Under the pieces are notes generated by a model. It was not told where the DNA came from and ran no database searches. It worked only from the letters and a program-made list of their open reading frames with translations. Below, in pieces: positions 8,033 to 16,315 of a DNA stretch of 64,000 bases. The stretch is from Verrucomicrobiota bacterium (GTDB lineage Bacteria; Verrucomicrobiota; Verrucomicrobiia; JADLBR01). Made by a program: the position numbers and the translations under genes. The stretch spans positions 62,001-126,000 of the forward strand of contig JAKQKQ010000093.1 of the NCBI GenBank assembly GCA_029560585.1. Direction: 5' to 3'. Each line of letters opens with the position of its first letter. The first letter of the stretch is position 1.

Positions 8033-11000
8033 TCAACGGCTGGGCTGTATATCCAGCGACTCGATCGTAAGATTCCGGTCCTTGGGAGGCCGATAGAAGT
8101 CGTTGGTGAAGGCGAGGCCGATGGCGTGTTCGCCTTCGGATACCTCGGCCGTCAGGACCACCGTCTGCCACCCCGCCCGACGGAGCGACACGTCGCCCGC
8201 CGGCCGACCGTCGATCTGCAGGGCGATGTTGGGGAATGCGTCATCGACCTCGGTGCCACTGGCCCGGATGCGAAACTCGTAGCGCCCGGTCCGCGCGAAC
8301 CCCAGCCGGCGGGTCATGCCGCCGGTGGTGCCCAGATACGCCCGGCCGTCGCGCATTCGGAAGGCCGGACTCTCGCGATCAAACTTGAACTGCTCCGCGG
8401 CCACAACGGTGCCGGCGGCACCAAAATCGGCCCCCATGTTTGTCAAAAGGCTCGATAAGTACCGGCTTGAGTCGGGCGAACTGGCGCACTCTGCATCCCA
8501 TCGCACCTGATCGATCAGCACGCAGCCTTTGCCAACGGCCGCCTTGACGAGCGCATTGGGCCGCGCCAAGCAGATCGACTCCAGCGGCTTGACCGGGGCG
8601 AGCATCAGTTCGCCGATGACCACGTTGCGATCTTCCTTGGTATCGGGATCGTACTGGTCGTTGATGAAGCTCAGCCGCACGATCTGGCCCCCGGCTTCCA
8701 GCACGGCGGTGCACCAGGCAACACCCCAGTCCTGTCCGGGTGCCGAGATGATGCCGCACTTTTGATCGCCGACGCTGACGGCCACCTGCGGGTAAATGCC
8801 GCCCAGCGGCGTGCCGCGCAATCGCAACGCCACGGCATACGGTCCGGCCACAGGGACATCGACCCGGCCCTCCAACGTCGCGGCCCGGGAAAGGTGGGCG
8901 ACACCGTCCTGCATTCGAGGTTGGCCATGAATGACCTCCATGCCACCCGCGGCGACGGTCGTCCAACGGGGCGTCTCTGGCAACCCCGGCACGACCACGT
9001 ATCGGCACACGTCGGACGATAGCGGCGTGGCAATCTGGTGGTAAAGGCCGCTGCGGCTCGCGTACCAATAAAGCTCTTGGTTGGTCAGGCCATCGATCAC
9101 CGGATCCCAGCTGGCCAAATTGACCGGCAAGGTGGCCGAGGGCTGCAGGGCCATCCGCTCCGGAAGTAGAACGGCCAGGCGCGCCAGTCCCTCGGGCGTT
9201 CCACCGTGCAGGATCACCCGACCGCCATCCCGCACAAATCCCGCGATCTTGGCAACGTTATCGGCCACTTCCTGACTGTCGGTCTCCAAGAGCAACAGGC
9301 GCAGATGGCCGAGGTCCGCGGCGGCCAGACGGCCAGAGAGGTTTTCGTGCCTCGCGTTGATCTCGGCCAACGACTCGGCCAGCTTCAGCTTATCCTGCAC
9401 GACGCCCGTTATGCCGGGGGCCGACCGCTTCGTGCCTGCCGAGCGCAACATGTTCTCCAGCACGACCTGGGCCACCGGCTCGCGATCCAGTTTCTCCCCG
9501 AGGACCAACTGGCAGAGCAGGTAACGTCCCAGGCCATGATCGATCTCCAGCCACGGCAAATGAACCAGCCCCCCTTTCCCTCCAGAATCGACCAGTGCCC
9601 GGAATCGCCCCGACGTGGGCTTGCGGATGGTGCGCCGGGCCACCACGTGATCGCCGCGCCAGAAACGGAAATCGTTCTCTTCAAGCCCGGCCATCAACTC
9701 GGCATCGCGCGAGCGCCGAAAGGCCACCGTACACGCCCGGTCCTCAAGCGCGGCTGGCAGAACGCCGCAATCGTAGCTGTCCTGTTCCAGGGCAATCACC
9801 GTGCCGCCCTTGGCGACGAATTCCGCCAGCGCGTCCCTCGGCCCCGACCGTCCAACAACAAGCGTCGCCTCGGACGGGGGGATCGCATCCAAGGCATGGG
9901 GAGCGATTAGCAACGCATCACACTCCGGCAGGTGGTCGAATTGCCCCGCGGTCACCGGCCGCACGCCCGACTGTTCCAACCGCGAGGCCAATTCCCCCGG
10001 AATCTGGCCGAACACGGCCAGGCGCAGCCCCGATGGCAACGTTAGGGACCGACGCGGCATGATGTCGTAGTGCGTCGCGCGCTCGAAAACCAGCCGCCGA
10101 TCAATGTGCACCTGGATCGTGAGCGTTGCCCCCGAGCGCGCCGCGACCTTCGGCATCCGCAATCGGATCGGGAACACCACCTTTCGGGCAGGTTCCAACT
10201 GCTCGGTGCGGTCGCCCTCGGCATCGACCGTCTCGCCCCGCATCAGGCGCCACGTGCAGCGGAGCGCCGCCGGCCGCGGGGTGTCGTTGTACAGATAGAT
10301 CGTCCGCTCAACCTCGTCGCCGCCGTAGAACCGGCAATCATACTCGCGGATGAAGGCCGCATTCTTCTGGTAGGCGCGCTTCACCGCCAAGTACCGCGGG
10401 TTGTCGTCCGAGGGGAAAGGCCCGGTCTCTGTCAGCGTCCATGGCACCATCCCCGACACGTCGCAGGCACGATAGGCCTCGATCTGCATTTCCCAGGCCA
10501 GTGCCTTGCACCGGGCCATGGCCTGCGCGTGCCCCAGATAGGCGTCATCGCCCAGCAGCGCGCTGTAAGGATCGGCCTCGTTGAAATGCTGAAGGTGAAG
10601 GAACTCGCCAAAATACAGCGGCTTCTTGCGGTCCCACGACCAGAACTTGCGCGGCCAGCCCGCAACCTCCATCCCCGACTCCAACCAGTAGCCCACGTCG
10701 GGCCACAGGTTCTGCCGGTTGAAATCTTCCGGATAGTGGAGATTGACCACGTCGGCCACGCCCTCCGGATCGGCGTCGGCGTCGTACAAGATCGGCCGCG
10801 TCGGATCCAATGCCTTGACGATGCGACCCGCCTCGGCCAGGCGGTGTTCGGTTTCCGGAACGCGGTCGCCGCGACAGTGCAGGATCTCGTTCTCGAGGCT
10901 GGTCATCACGATCGATGGATGGTTGCGGTGAGAGCGGACGATGGCGCGCAGGTGCTCGTGGTAGTTCTGCCAAAACGCATCTCTGCTCAACGCGTAGCTG

Positions 11001-12118
11001 TCCGACCAGCAGAACAGGGCCGACTCCATGATCAGCGGCATGCCAAGCTCATCTGCTGCCTCGTACCACTGGCGGGGCCAGATGTTTGCGTGCAGGCGCA
11101 TCGCCACGCAGCCAGCCTCTCGAATCCTCTGGTAGAAATCGACCGCCTCGGCCTTCGCCCCAGCGGGGTCGACCGTGCCCCTCGGGTGTCCGGCCGTGGC
11201 CAAGAACTTCATCGGCGTGCCGTTGAGCACCAGGTCCGGTCCGTCCGTCCAGAACTCGCGGAAACCAAAGCGCGTCGCCACGCGGTCCATCTCTCCATCG
11301 GTCGCCTCAACGCGGGTCACCAGCTGGTACAAGTGTGGATCTTCGGGGCCCCAGAGGCGCGGATTCGCCCACGCCTGCTTCAGGGTCACCACACGGCTTT
11401 CGCCGGCAGGCACGCTCACTTCCCGCTCGCCCAGCGCCGGGCCACCTTCCACCGCGGCCGATAGCCGGACCACCTGCGCCCGCGGGCCCAGATTGCGGAG
11501 CGTCACGTCCGCGGCCAGATCGTGCCCGCGCAGCGACGGGCGTATGAAAACGTCCTCCGCGTACACATCGCGCCGGGCCAGCATCGATACCGACTGCCAG
11601 ATGCCCCCCCGCGAATACTGCGAGCCCACGGGCGCCATGAGCGAATCCTTGGCCAACGACACAAACCGCATCCCACGCTGGAGCTTTGACGGATCGATCT
11701 CCTGGTCGATCAAGCCCGTGAAATCCCGCACCCGGAGTGTCAGCTGATGCTCCTGGCCAGGTTGGCAGTCGGCCGTCAGATCGACCTCCCAGGGCTCAAA
11801 ACCGCCCATGTGCCCGCCCACCTTCTTCCCGTCCACATAGACGTCGCTGACGAATTTCACCCCCTCGAACCTCAGGAACACATGCCGGTCTTTCCAATCG
11901 GCGGGGATCGACACCGCACGGCGGTACCACATGAACGGCTTGGATGCCGCCTGATCGACCAGATGGGGGACGTTGGCGGTCTCCCACTTGGCGTCCGCGC
12001 CCGGCGGGGCTGCATCCGCGCTGCGGAAAAACATCCATGGACCGTCGAGCGACATGCTCTGCGCGGTGGCGACGGCCGGAAGCAAGAGGAGCATTAGCCA
12101 AAAATAATTGCGACGCAT
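8033..12118 (-). CDS. Secreted GH2-family glycosidase with two C-terminal CBM60-like modules
   Basis: This is a very large (1361-residue) GH2 enzyme; typical members have 600-1100. The start at 12118 is fixed by a strong AGGAG site 8 nt upstream and by the signal peptide MRRNYFWLMLLLLPAVATAQ. Order: sugar-binding jelly roll (SLDGPWMF to about 190), immunoglobulin-like domain, then a TIM barrel. The acid/base E is near 409 in SLENEILH and the nucleophile E near 505 in YFGEFLHL. A long middle region follows with a ThuA/GATase-like segment (DALLIAPHALDAIPPSE). Two related beta-sandwich modules end the protein (about 1065-1175 and 1265-1361). Each ends in the calcium-site pattern of CBM60-type xylan-binding modules: NDQYDP..EDRNVVI and NDFYRP..DRNLTI. 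Specificity (beta-galactosidase, glucuronidase or mannosidase) cannot be decided. It is divergent from the topoisomerase VI genes, with 258 bp between them. Confidence 0.9.
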   Translation of the reverse strand: MRRNYFWLMLLLLPAVATAQSMSLDGPWMFFRSADAAPPGADAKWETANVPHLVDQAASKPFMWYRRAVSIPADWKDRHVFLRFEGVKFVSDVYVDGKKVGGHMGGFEPWEVDLTADCQPGQEHQLTLRVRDFTGLIDQEIDPSKLQRGMRFVSLAKDSLMAPVGSQYSRGGIWQSVSMLARRDVYAEDVFIRPSLRGHDLAADVTLRNLGPRAQVVRLSAAVEGGPALGEREVSVPAGESRVVTLKQAWANPRLWGPEDPHLYQLVTRVEATDGEMDRVATRFGFREFWTDGPDLVLNGTPMKFLATAGHPRGTVDPAGAKAEAVDFYQRIREAGCVAMRLHANIWPRQWYEAADELGMPLIMESALFCWSDSYALSRDAFWQNYHEHLRAIVRSHRNHPSIVMTSLENEILHCRGDRVPETEHRLAEAGRIVKALDPTRPILYDADADPEGVADVVNLHYPEDFNRQNLWPDVGYWLESGMEVAGWPRKFWSWDRKKPLYFGEFLHLQHFNEADPYSALLGDDAYLGHAQAMARCKALAWEMQIEAYRACDVSGMVPWTLTETGPFPSDDNPRYLAVKRAYQKNAAFIREYDCRFYGGDEVERTIYLYNDTPRPAALRCTWRLMRGETVDAEGDRTEQLEPARKVVFPIRLRMPKVAARSGATLTIQVHIDRRLVFERATHYDIMPRRSLTLPSGLRLAVFGQIPGELASRLEQSGVRPVTAGQFDHLPECDALLIAPHALDAIPPSEATLVVGRSGPRDALAEFVAKGGTVIALEQDSYDCGVLPAALEDRACTVAFRRSRDAELMAGLEENDFRFWRGDHVVARRTIRKPTSGRFRALVDSGGKGGLVHLPWLEIDHGLGRYLLCQLVLGEKLDREPVAQVVLENMLRSAGTKRSAPGITGVVQDKLKLAESLAEINARHENLSGRLAAADLGHLRLLLLETDSQEVADNVAKIAGFVRDGGRVILHGGTPEGLARLAVLLPERMALQPSATLPVNLASWDPVIDGLTNQELYWYASRSGLYHQIATPLSSDVCRYVVVPGLPETPRWTTVAAGGMEVIHGQPRMQDGVAHLSRAATLEGRVDVPVAGPYAVALRLRGTPLGGIYPQVAVSVGDQKCGIISAPGQDWGVAWCTAVLEAGGQIVRLSFINDQYDPDTKEDRNVVIGELMLAPVKPLESICLARPNALVKAAVGKGCVLIDQVRWDAECASSPDSSRYLSSLLTNMGADFGAAGTVVAAEQFKFDRESPAFRMRDGRAYLGTTGGMTRRLGFARTGRYEFRIRASGTEVDDAFPNIALQIDGRPAGDVSLRRAGWQTVVLTAEVSEGEHAIGLAFTNDFYRPPKDRNLTIESLDIQPSR

Positions 12119-12376
12119 GGGAGATCTCCTGACAGCCAAATTTGGGAAGCATCGTGCGCGGCACCGCCAAACGGCGCGGTTGGGCCAAGCCGTCTCTGCT
12201 GCCGCTCAATGTCTCCCACGATCGGAATAGCACAGCAAATGGCCCTTGGCGGTCCAGCGGAAACCCCGATGGCGCAGGATTCTGGCTCTGTGCTCTTGCC
12301 GCGTCCCCCACATGCCATTACACTTCGCGGCCATTTTCAAAAAGGCGTCGAAACGCTGATTATTGCAGAGGTGCTC

Positions 12377-14176
12377 ATGACAAAGAAGAAGAAGAACGCG
12401 AAGAAACCGGCCCCTGAACGAAGGGCATCCGAGGAAAAGGCAACGCGGCAAGAGGAAGCCGCGGCCGCGAAACCCAAGCCGGGAAAAAAGGGGTCCGTCG
12501 CGCTCGAGACGGCAGAGTCGATGGCGCGCAAACAGCGCGAGATCTCCGTTTCCGAGTTCTTCCTCAAAAACCGTCATCTGCTCGGCTTCGACAGCCCGCG
12601 CCGGGCCCTGATGACGACCGTGAAGGAGGCGGTCGACAACGCCCTGGACGCGTGCGAGGAGGCCGGCCACCTGCCAGAGATCAGCGTCGATATCGCGCAG
12701 ACCGCGGAAAACCGGTTCCGGGTCACGGTCACCGACAACGGTCCCGGCATCGTGCGGAGCCAGATACCCAAGGTTTTCGCCAAGCTCCTGTACGGTTCCA
12801 AATTCCATCGCCTCCGCATGTCACGCGGCCAGCAGGGCATCGGAATCAGCGCCGCGGGCATGTACGGGCAACTGACCACCGGCACATCCACGCACATCCT
12901 CTCGCGATCGCGCAACCAAAAGATGGCGCACGACATCGCGGTGCAGATCGACACGAAGGCGAACACGCCGACCATCATCTCGGACGACGAGAGGGCGTGG
13001 TGCCCGGAGTTCTTTCCCACCCAGCCAGACGGCAAGCCCGGCAAACCCATCTCCTACGCGCACGGGACATCCGTCAGCATCGAGATGGAGGCAACCTACG
13101 TGCGAGGACGCCTCTCAGTTGACGAGTACCTGAAACAGTGCGCCATCGTGAACCCCCACCTGCAGCTCCACTACCGGGTGCGGCTGATGAGGTCCGATGA
13201 CAAGGACGAGAAGGGTCCAAAGACACTCCCGGCGGACGAAACGACACCCTGGATCTCATACTTCCGCGGCGTGAACGAAATGCCGCCGCCCACGAGGGAG
13301 ATCAAGCCGCACCCGCACGGCGTCGAACTGGGCATGCTCATGGCCATGCTCAAGGACACGAACTCGCGGACCCTCCAGGGCGCGCTGAGCCAGGATTTCT
13401 CCAGGGTCAGCTCGAAGACGGCCAAGGAAATCTGCGAGCGCGCCAAACTGTATCCGAACGCCCGGCCCGCACGCATCGCGCACCAGGAGAGCGAGGCGCT
13501 ATACAAGGCGATCAACGAGACGAGCCTCATGAGGCCACCGACAGACTGCCTGGCGCCCATCGGCGAAGAGCAGATCGTCTCGGGACTGAAAAAGGAGATC
13601 CAGGCCGATTTCTACACGGCCAAGACCAGGAACCCCGCGGTCTATCGCGGAAACCCGTTCCAGATCGAGGCAGGCCTCGCCTACGCGAAGCCCGGCGAGA
13701 ACGAGGACCTCAACGCGGAGGAACCCGTGCGCCTCATGCGCTTCGCGAACCGCGTTCCCCTGCTCGCCATGTCCGGCGCGTGCGCGATGACGAAGTCCAC
13801 GACCGGCGTGAATTGGAAGGCCTACGGCCTCTCGCAACCCCGCGGCTCTCTCCCATTCGGCCCCATGGTCGTCATGATCCATATCGCCAGCGTCTGGGTC
13901 CCGTTCACCAGCGAGAGCAAAGAGGCCATCGCCCATTACCCCGAAATCATGAGGGAGATCACTTTCGCGCTCCAGGACTGCGGAAGGCAACTGTCGCACT
14001 ACTTGAGCCGCAAGCGCCGGGCCGACGAGGCCGCCCGCAAACGGAATTTCATCGAACTCTACATCCCCCACCTCGCGCTGGGCCTCAAGGAGATCCTCGA
14101 CCTTAACGACCGCCAGGAAAAAACCGTCGTCAACAAGCTCGGCGGAATGCTCGAGCGGACGCACCTGGATGTTTAG
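12377..14176 (+). CDS. top6B: DNA topoisomerase VI subunit B
   Basis: This is the ATP-operated clamp subunit of type IIB topoisomerase, 599 residues. The ATG at 12377 is preceded by GAGGTG; longer in-frame starts run into non-coding DNA. A lysine/alanine-rich tail fills residues 1-45. The GHKL ATPase shows the N box with E84 and N88 (TTVKEAVDNALDA), D120-G124 in TDNGPGI, and the glycine lid GQQGIGISAAG at 151-161. An H2TH-like segment (about 360-440) follows, then the transducer domain. The switch lysine lies in VPFTSESKEAIA. The extra C-terminal Ig-like domain of some archaeal forms is absent. Its partner subunit A starts 44 bp downstream. Topo VI is an archaeal and plant enzyme with patchy occurrence in bacteria, so horizontal origin is likely. 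It would relax or decatenate DNA beside gyrase and topo IV. Confidence 0.95.
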   Translation: MTKKKKNAKKPAPERRASEEKATRQEEAAAAKPKPGKKGSVALETAESMARKQREISVSEFFLKNRHLLGFDSPRRALMTTVKEAVDNALDACEEAGHLPEISVDIAQTAENRFRVTVTDNGPGIVRSQIPKVFAKLLYGSKFHRLRMSRGQQGIGISAAGMYGQLTTGTSTHILSRSRNQKMAHDIAVQIDTKANTPTIISDDERAWCPEFFPTQPDGKPGKPISYAHGTSVSIEMEATYVRGRLSVDEYLKQCAIVNPHLQLHYRVRLMRSDDKDEKGPKTLPADETTPWISYFRGVNEMPPPTREIKPHPHGVELGMLMAMLKDTNSRTLQGALSQDFSRVSSKTAKEICERAKLYPNARPARIAHQESEALYKAINETSLMRPPTDCLAPIGEEQIVSGLKKEIQADFYTAKTRNPAVYRGNPFQIEAGLAYAKPGENEDLNAEEPVRLMRFANRVPLLAMSGACAMTKSTTGVNWKAYGLSQPRGSLPFGPMVVMIHIASVWVPFTSESKEAIAHYPEIMREITFALQDCGRQLSHYLSRKRRADEAARKRNFIELYIPHLALGLKEILDLNDRQEKTVVNKLGGMLERTHLDV

Positions 14177-14220
14177 AAGCCCGAAAAAAGCACCCCGAAC
14201 CAAGAACCGAGAACGAGAAT

Positions 14221-15399
14221 ATGACCAAGAAAAAAGCCCCGAGGAAAGCCATGCCCGCCCCGACCAAGGCAGCCGCCGAGAAACCGGGCGCGCCCGAGGT
14301 GGTTTCCCGAAAAGCCGCCTCTGGGAAGATCTCGTCCATCGCGGACGGCATCTACAAGGATATCATCCAGAAATCGAAAAAGCCCTCGATGAGCTTCCCC
14401 GTGCGCTCGCTGCAGAATGTCCGGTACGACACGCGGCGGGGGCACTTCGAGATCCTGGGCAAGAAGGTCACGCGCACCCTTTCCTACACGACGGTTAAGA
14501 CTTTCGCGCAGTCCATGCGGCTTCTCGCCACCACGAAGAACGATCTTCTCGACAAGGACGACATCGCGGGAAAGCGCGAGGTCTACTATAATAGCAAGAG
14601 CTGGGGCGAGTGCAGGTTCGACGAACAGCCCGAGAGCGACGCCCTCCTCGACGACATCGAGGCCATGCTCGCCATCAACCGCGAGCAGTTGGGCTATATC
14701 CCCGAGGAACGTGGCGGTGACGTCTGCGGCCCGATCATCGTCATCGACCGGGACCCGTCGTCCGGCAGGCCGATCCGGATCAACTGCAAGGAGCTGGGCA
14801 CGGGCGCGTGGAGCGTGCCGTCGCGCGTCGAGCACCTCGGCTTCGAGACGAAGGCCAAGTTCATCCTGGTCGTCGAGACCGCCTCGCTCTTCCAGCGCCT
14901 CGTGCACCACCGGTATTTCGACCGGGCGAACTGCGTGCTCGTCTCCATGAGCGGCGTGCCGACCCGCGCGTGCCGCAGATTCGTCCGCCGGCTCGCGGAC
15001 GACCAGCGCCTGCCCGTCCTGGCCTTCACCGACGGCGACCCATACGGATACTGCAATATCTACCGGACGCTCAAGGTGGGATCCGGCCAGGCCGCCCACA
15101 TCAACCGATTCTTCTGCGTGCCGCAGGCGCAATTCCTCGGCGTGACGCCGCAGGACATCAAGGACTACAACCTCGAAGACGCGACCCATCCGCTGGAGGA
15201 GGCCGACATCAAACGCGCGAAGGACGCGCTCAAGAACGATCCCTTCATCCAGCATCACAAAGAATGGCAGAAGGCGCTCGAGGAGATGCTCAGGATGGGC
15301 GTCCGCATAGAGCAGCAGGCCTTCGCGAAACACGGCCTGAACTTCGTCCTCGAAAAATATCTCCCCGAGAAACTCAAGAAGGCGAAGTTCCTCCCGTAG
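14221..15399 (+). CDS. top6A: DNA topoisomerase VI subunit A (Spo11-like)
   Basis: This is the DNA-cleaving subunit of topoisomerase VI, 392 residues. A short lysine-rich N-terminus precedes the winged-helix (5Y-CAP) domain. The tyrosine pair 122-123 lies in REVYYNSK; by homology with Spo11 the second tyrosine forms the covalent DNA link. The Toprim domain has E219 in LVVETASLF and D271/D273 in TDGDPYGY, which bind magnesium. All catalytic residues are present, so the enzyme should be active with subunit B encoded just upstream (two-gene operon, 44-bp gap). The order B then A is as in many archaeal operons. Related Spo11 and meiotic proteins are eukaryotic and can be excluded by the genomic context. 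A MITE-like element begins directly after the stop. Confidence 0.95.
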   Translation: MTKKKAPRKAMPAPTKAAAEKPGAPEVVSRKAASGKISSIADGIYKDIIQKSKKPSMSFPVRSLQNVRYDTRRGHFEILGKKVTRTLSYTTVKTFAQSMRLLATTKNDLLDKDDIAGKREVYYNSKSWGECRFDEQPESDALLDDIEAMLAINREQLGYIPEERGGDVCGPIIVIDRDPSSGRPIRINCKELGTGAWSVPSRVEHLGFETKAKFILVVETASLFQRLVHHRYFDRANCVLVSMSGVPTRACRRFVRRLADDQRLPVLAFTDGDPYGYCNIYRTLKVGSGQAAHINRFFCVPQAQFLGVTPQDIKDYNLEDATHPLEEADIKRAKDALKNDPFIQHHKEWQKALEEMLRMGVRIEQQAFAKHGLNFVLEKYLPEKLKKAKFLP

Positions 15400-15401
15400 C
15401 G

Positions 15402-15570
15402 GCCCGTTGAAAAACCCACCTAACGGCCGCGTGGGGCATGGGAGGGACGCCGGCCCCGGCGTCCGCATCCCACCGGGTAGCGAAAGGCACCTCTCATTCG
15501 CGGCCCGCGAGGCCGCGGGCCCTCCCGGCGGAACCGGGCCACGCACGCCCTCAGGGGGTTTTCAACGGGC
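15402..15570 (+). mobile_element. MITE-like element, copy 1
   Basis: This 169-bp non-coding element is bounded by inverted ends: GCCCGTTGAAAA at the left and TTTTCAACGGGC at the right. Inside are GC-rich stems, including GGACGCCGG-CC-CCGGCGTCC and GCGGCC-CGCGA-GGCCGC. The same sequence recurs inverted at 52454-52632 with long near-identical stretches. It begins 3 bp after the topoisomerase VI A stop, so it may also act as that operon's terminator. No transposase is encoded, so it must be moved in trans if it is mobile. Confidence 0.7.
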
Positions 15571-15574
15571 TTCT

Positions 15575-15800
15575 AGCCTGCATATTTCACGCTTCCGCGT
15601 GAAACATGCAGGCTCAAAGGAAAACCGCGCTCCGAAAAACGCGATTTTGGAGGGTCTGGTACCACCGATCCGCGAAACACACTCTGCAACCACGAAAAAT
15701 CCCAGTCTTTGCCAGACCTTTCCCAATAAATGGCTCTCATGGCGCGGTTTTCCCAGAGCCCGGAATTTCACAGCCCGCAAGGCTGTGAAATAGCCGGGCT
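15575..15800. repeat. Nested palindromic element with a hairpin at each end
   Basis: This region of about 226 bp has symmetrical structure. At the left end, 15575-15592 pairs with 15597-15614 (18-bp arms, one mismatch, TTCC loop). At the right end, ATTTCACAGCC-CGCAA-GGCTGTGAAAT occupies 15765-15791, extended by AGCCCGG/CCGGGCT out to 15800. Inward of each hairpin are the inverted pair GGAAAACCGCGC / GCGCGGTTTTCC and then GGTCTGG / CCAGACC. No open reading frame of note lies inside. This looks like a non-autonomous mobile or REP/BIME-type repeat. Confidence 0.6.
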
Positions 15801-15844
15801 AGTTGCCGTCGTTTCGCGTTTAGGCGGGGGCGTATCCGTCACGA

Positions 15845-16201
15845 ATGGGCGGCTCGTGCCGCGCATGCATTTCGAGTCAAGCACTGCGCCTGACGAGGGC
15901 GTTGTCCGACCAAGGGCATCCATCCGCACACTTCGAGGACGTTGGACTGCGGCACGCCGGGGGCCGGGAGGTCTGGGACTATGCCATGGGGCATCGGTCC
16001 GGGATCATCACAAAGGACGACGACTTCGTGGGTCAATTCAGGCGTCTGCCTGTCGGACCGGTGATCGTCTGGCTTCGCATCGGCAATGCCTGCAACCGGG
16101 TGCTGTTGGTTTGGTTCATGACCGCCCTGCCATCGCTTGTCCAACGGATTGAGGCGGGCATCTCTGTCGAGCAGGCGCGTTTGATGCTGGCGCGGCTGTA
16201 G
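15845..16201 (+). CDS. DUF5615 PIN-like toxin-type protein, N-terminus damaged
   Basis: The last 95 residues match the DUF5615 (Mut7-C-like PIN) pattern: LSDQGHPSAHFEDVGLR, REVWDYA, IITKDDDF, and VIVWLRIGNACNR. These proteins are usually the toxin of a pair with a DUF433 antitoxin and act as predicted ribonucleases. The normal start, M-x-F-L-V-D-A-Q-L-P with the first catalytic aspartate, is missing. An ATG-CAT-TTC at 15865 lies in another frame, suggesting a small deletion or frameshift that joined it to the rest. The start at 15845 is therefore only the longest open frame. No DUF433 antitoxin is seen upstream, where palindromic elements lie. It is probably inactive, or the assembly has an indel here. 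Confidence 0.55.
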   Translation: MGGSCRACISSQALRLTRALSDQGHPSAHFEDVGLRHAGGREVWDYAMGHRSGIITKDDDFVGQFRRLPVGPVIVWLRIGNACNRVLLVWFMTALPSLVQRIEAGISVEQARLMLARL

Positions 16202-16315
16202 GCGACCCTGCCGGTGCCGGTTCGGCTGCTCCCCGACGATCACGGCGCGGTGCTGGCCACGCTGGACCGGAAGATCCCCGGTTCTTTCGTCATGCCCTCA
16301 CGGTGAGGATTTCGT

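Noticed and set aside
12119-12376. Promoters between the GH2 and topoisomerase VI genes
   Set aside because: No convincing -35/-10 or -24/-12 pair could be seen by eye in the 258-bp divergent gap.
14173-15546. Minus-strand frame of 457 codons
   Set aside because: Antisense shadow of Top6A, with low-complexity Leu/Arg/Asp composition typical of such frames.
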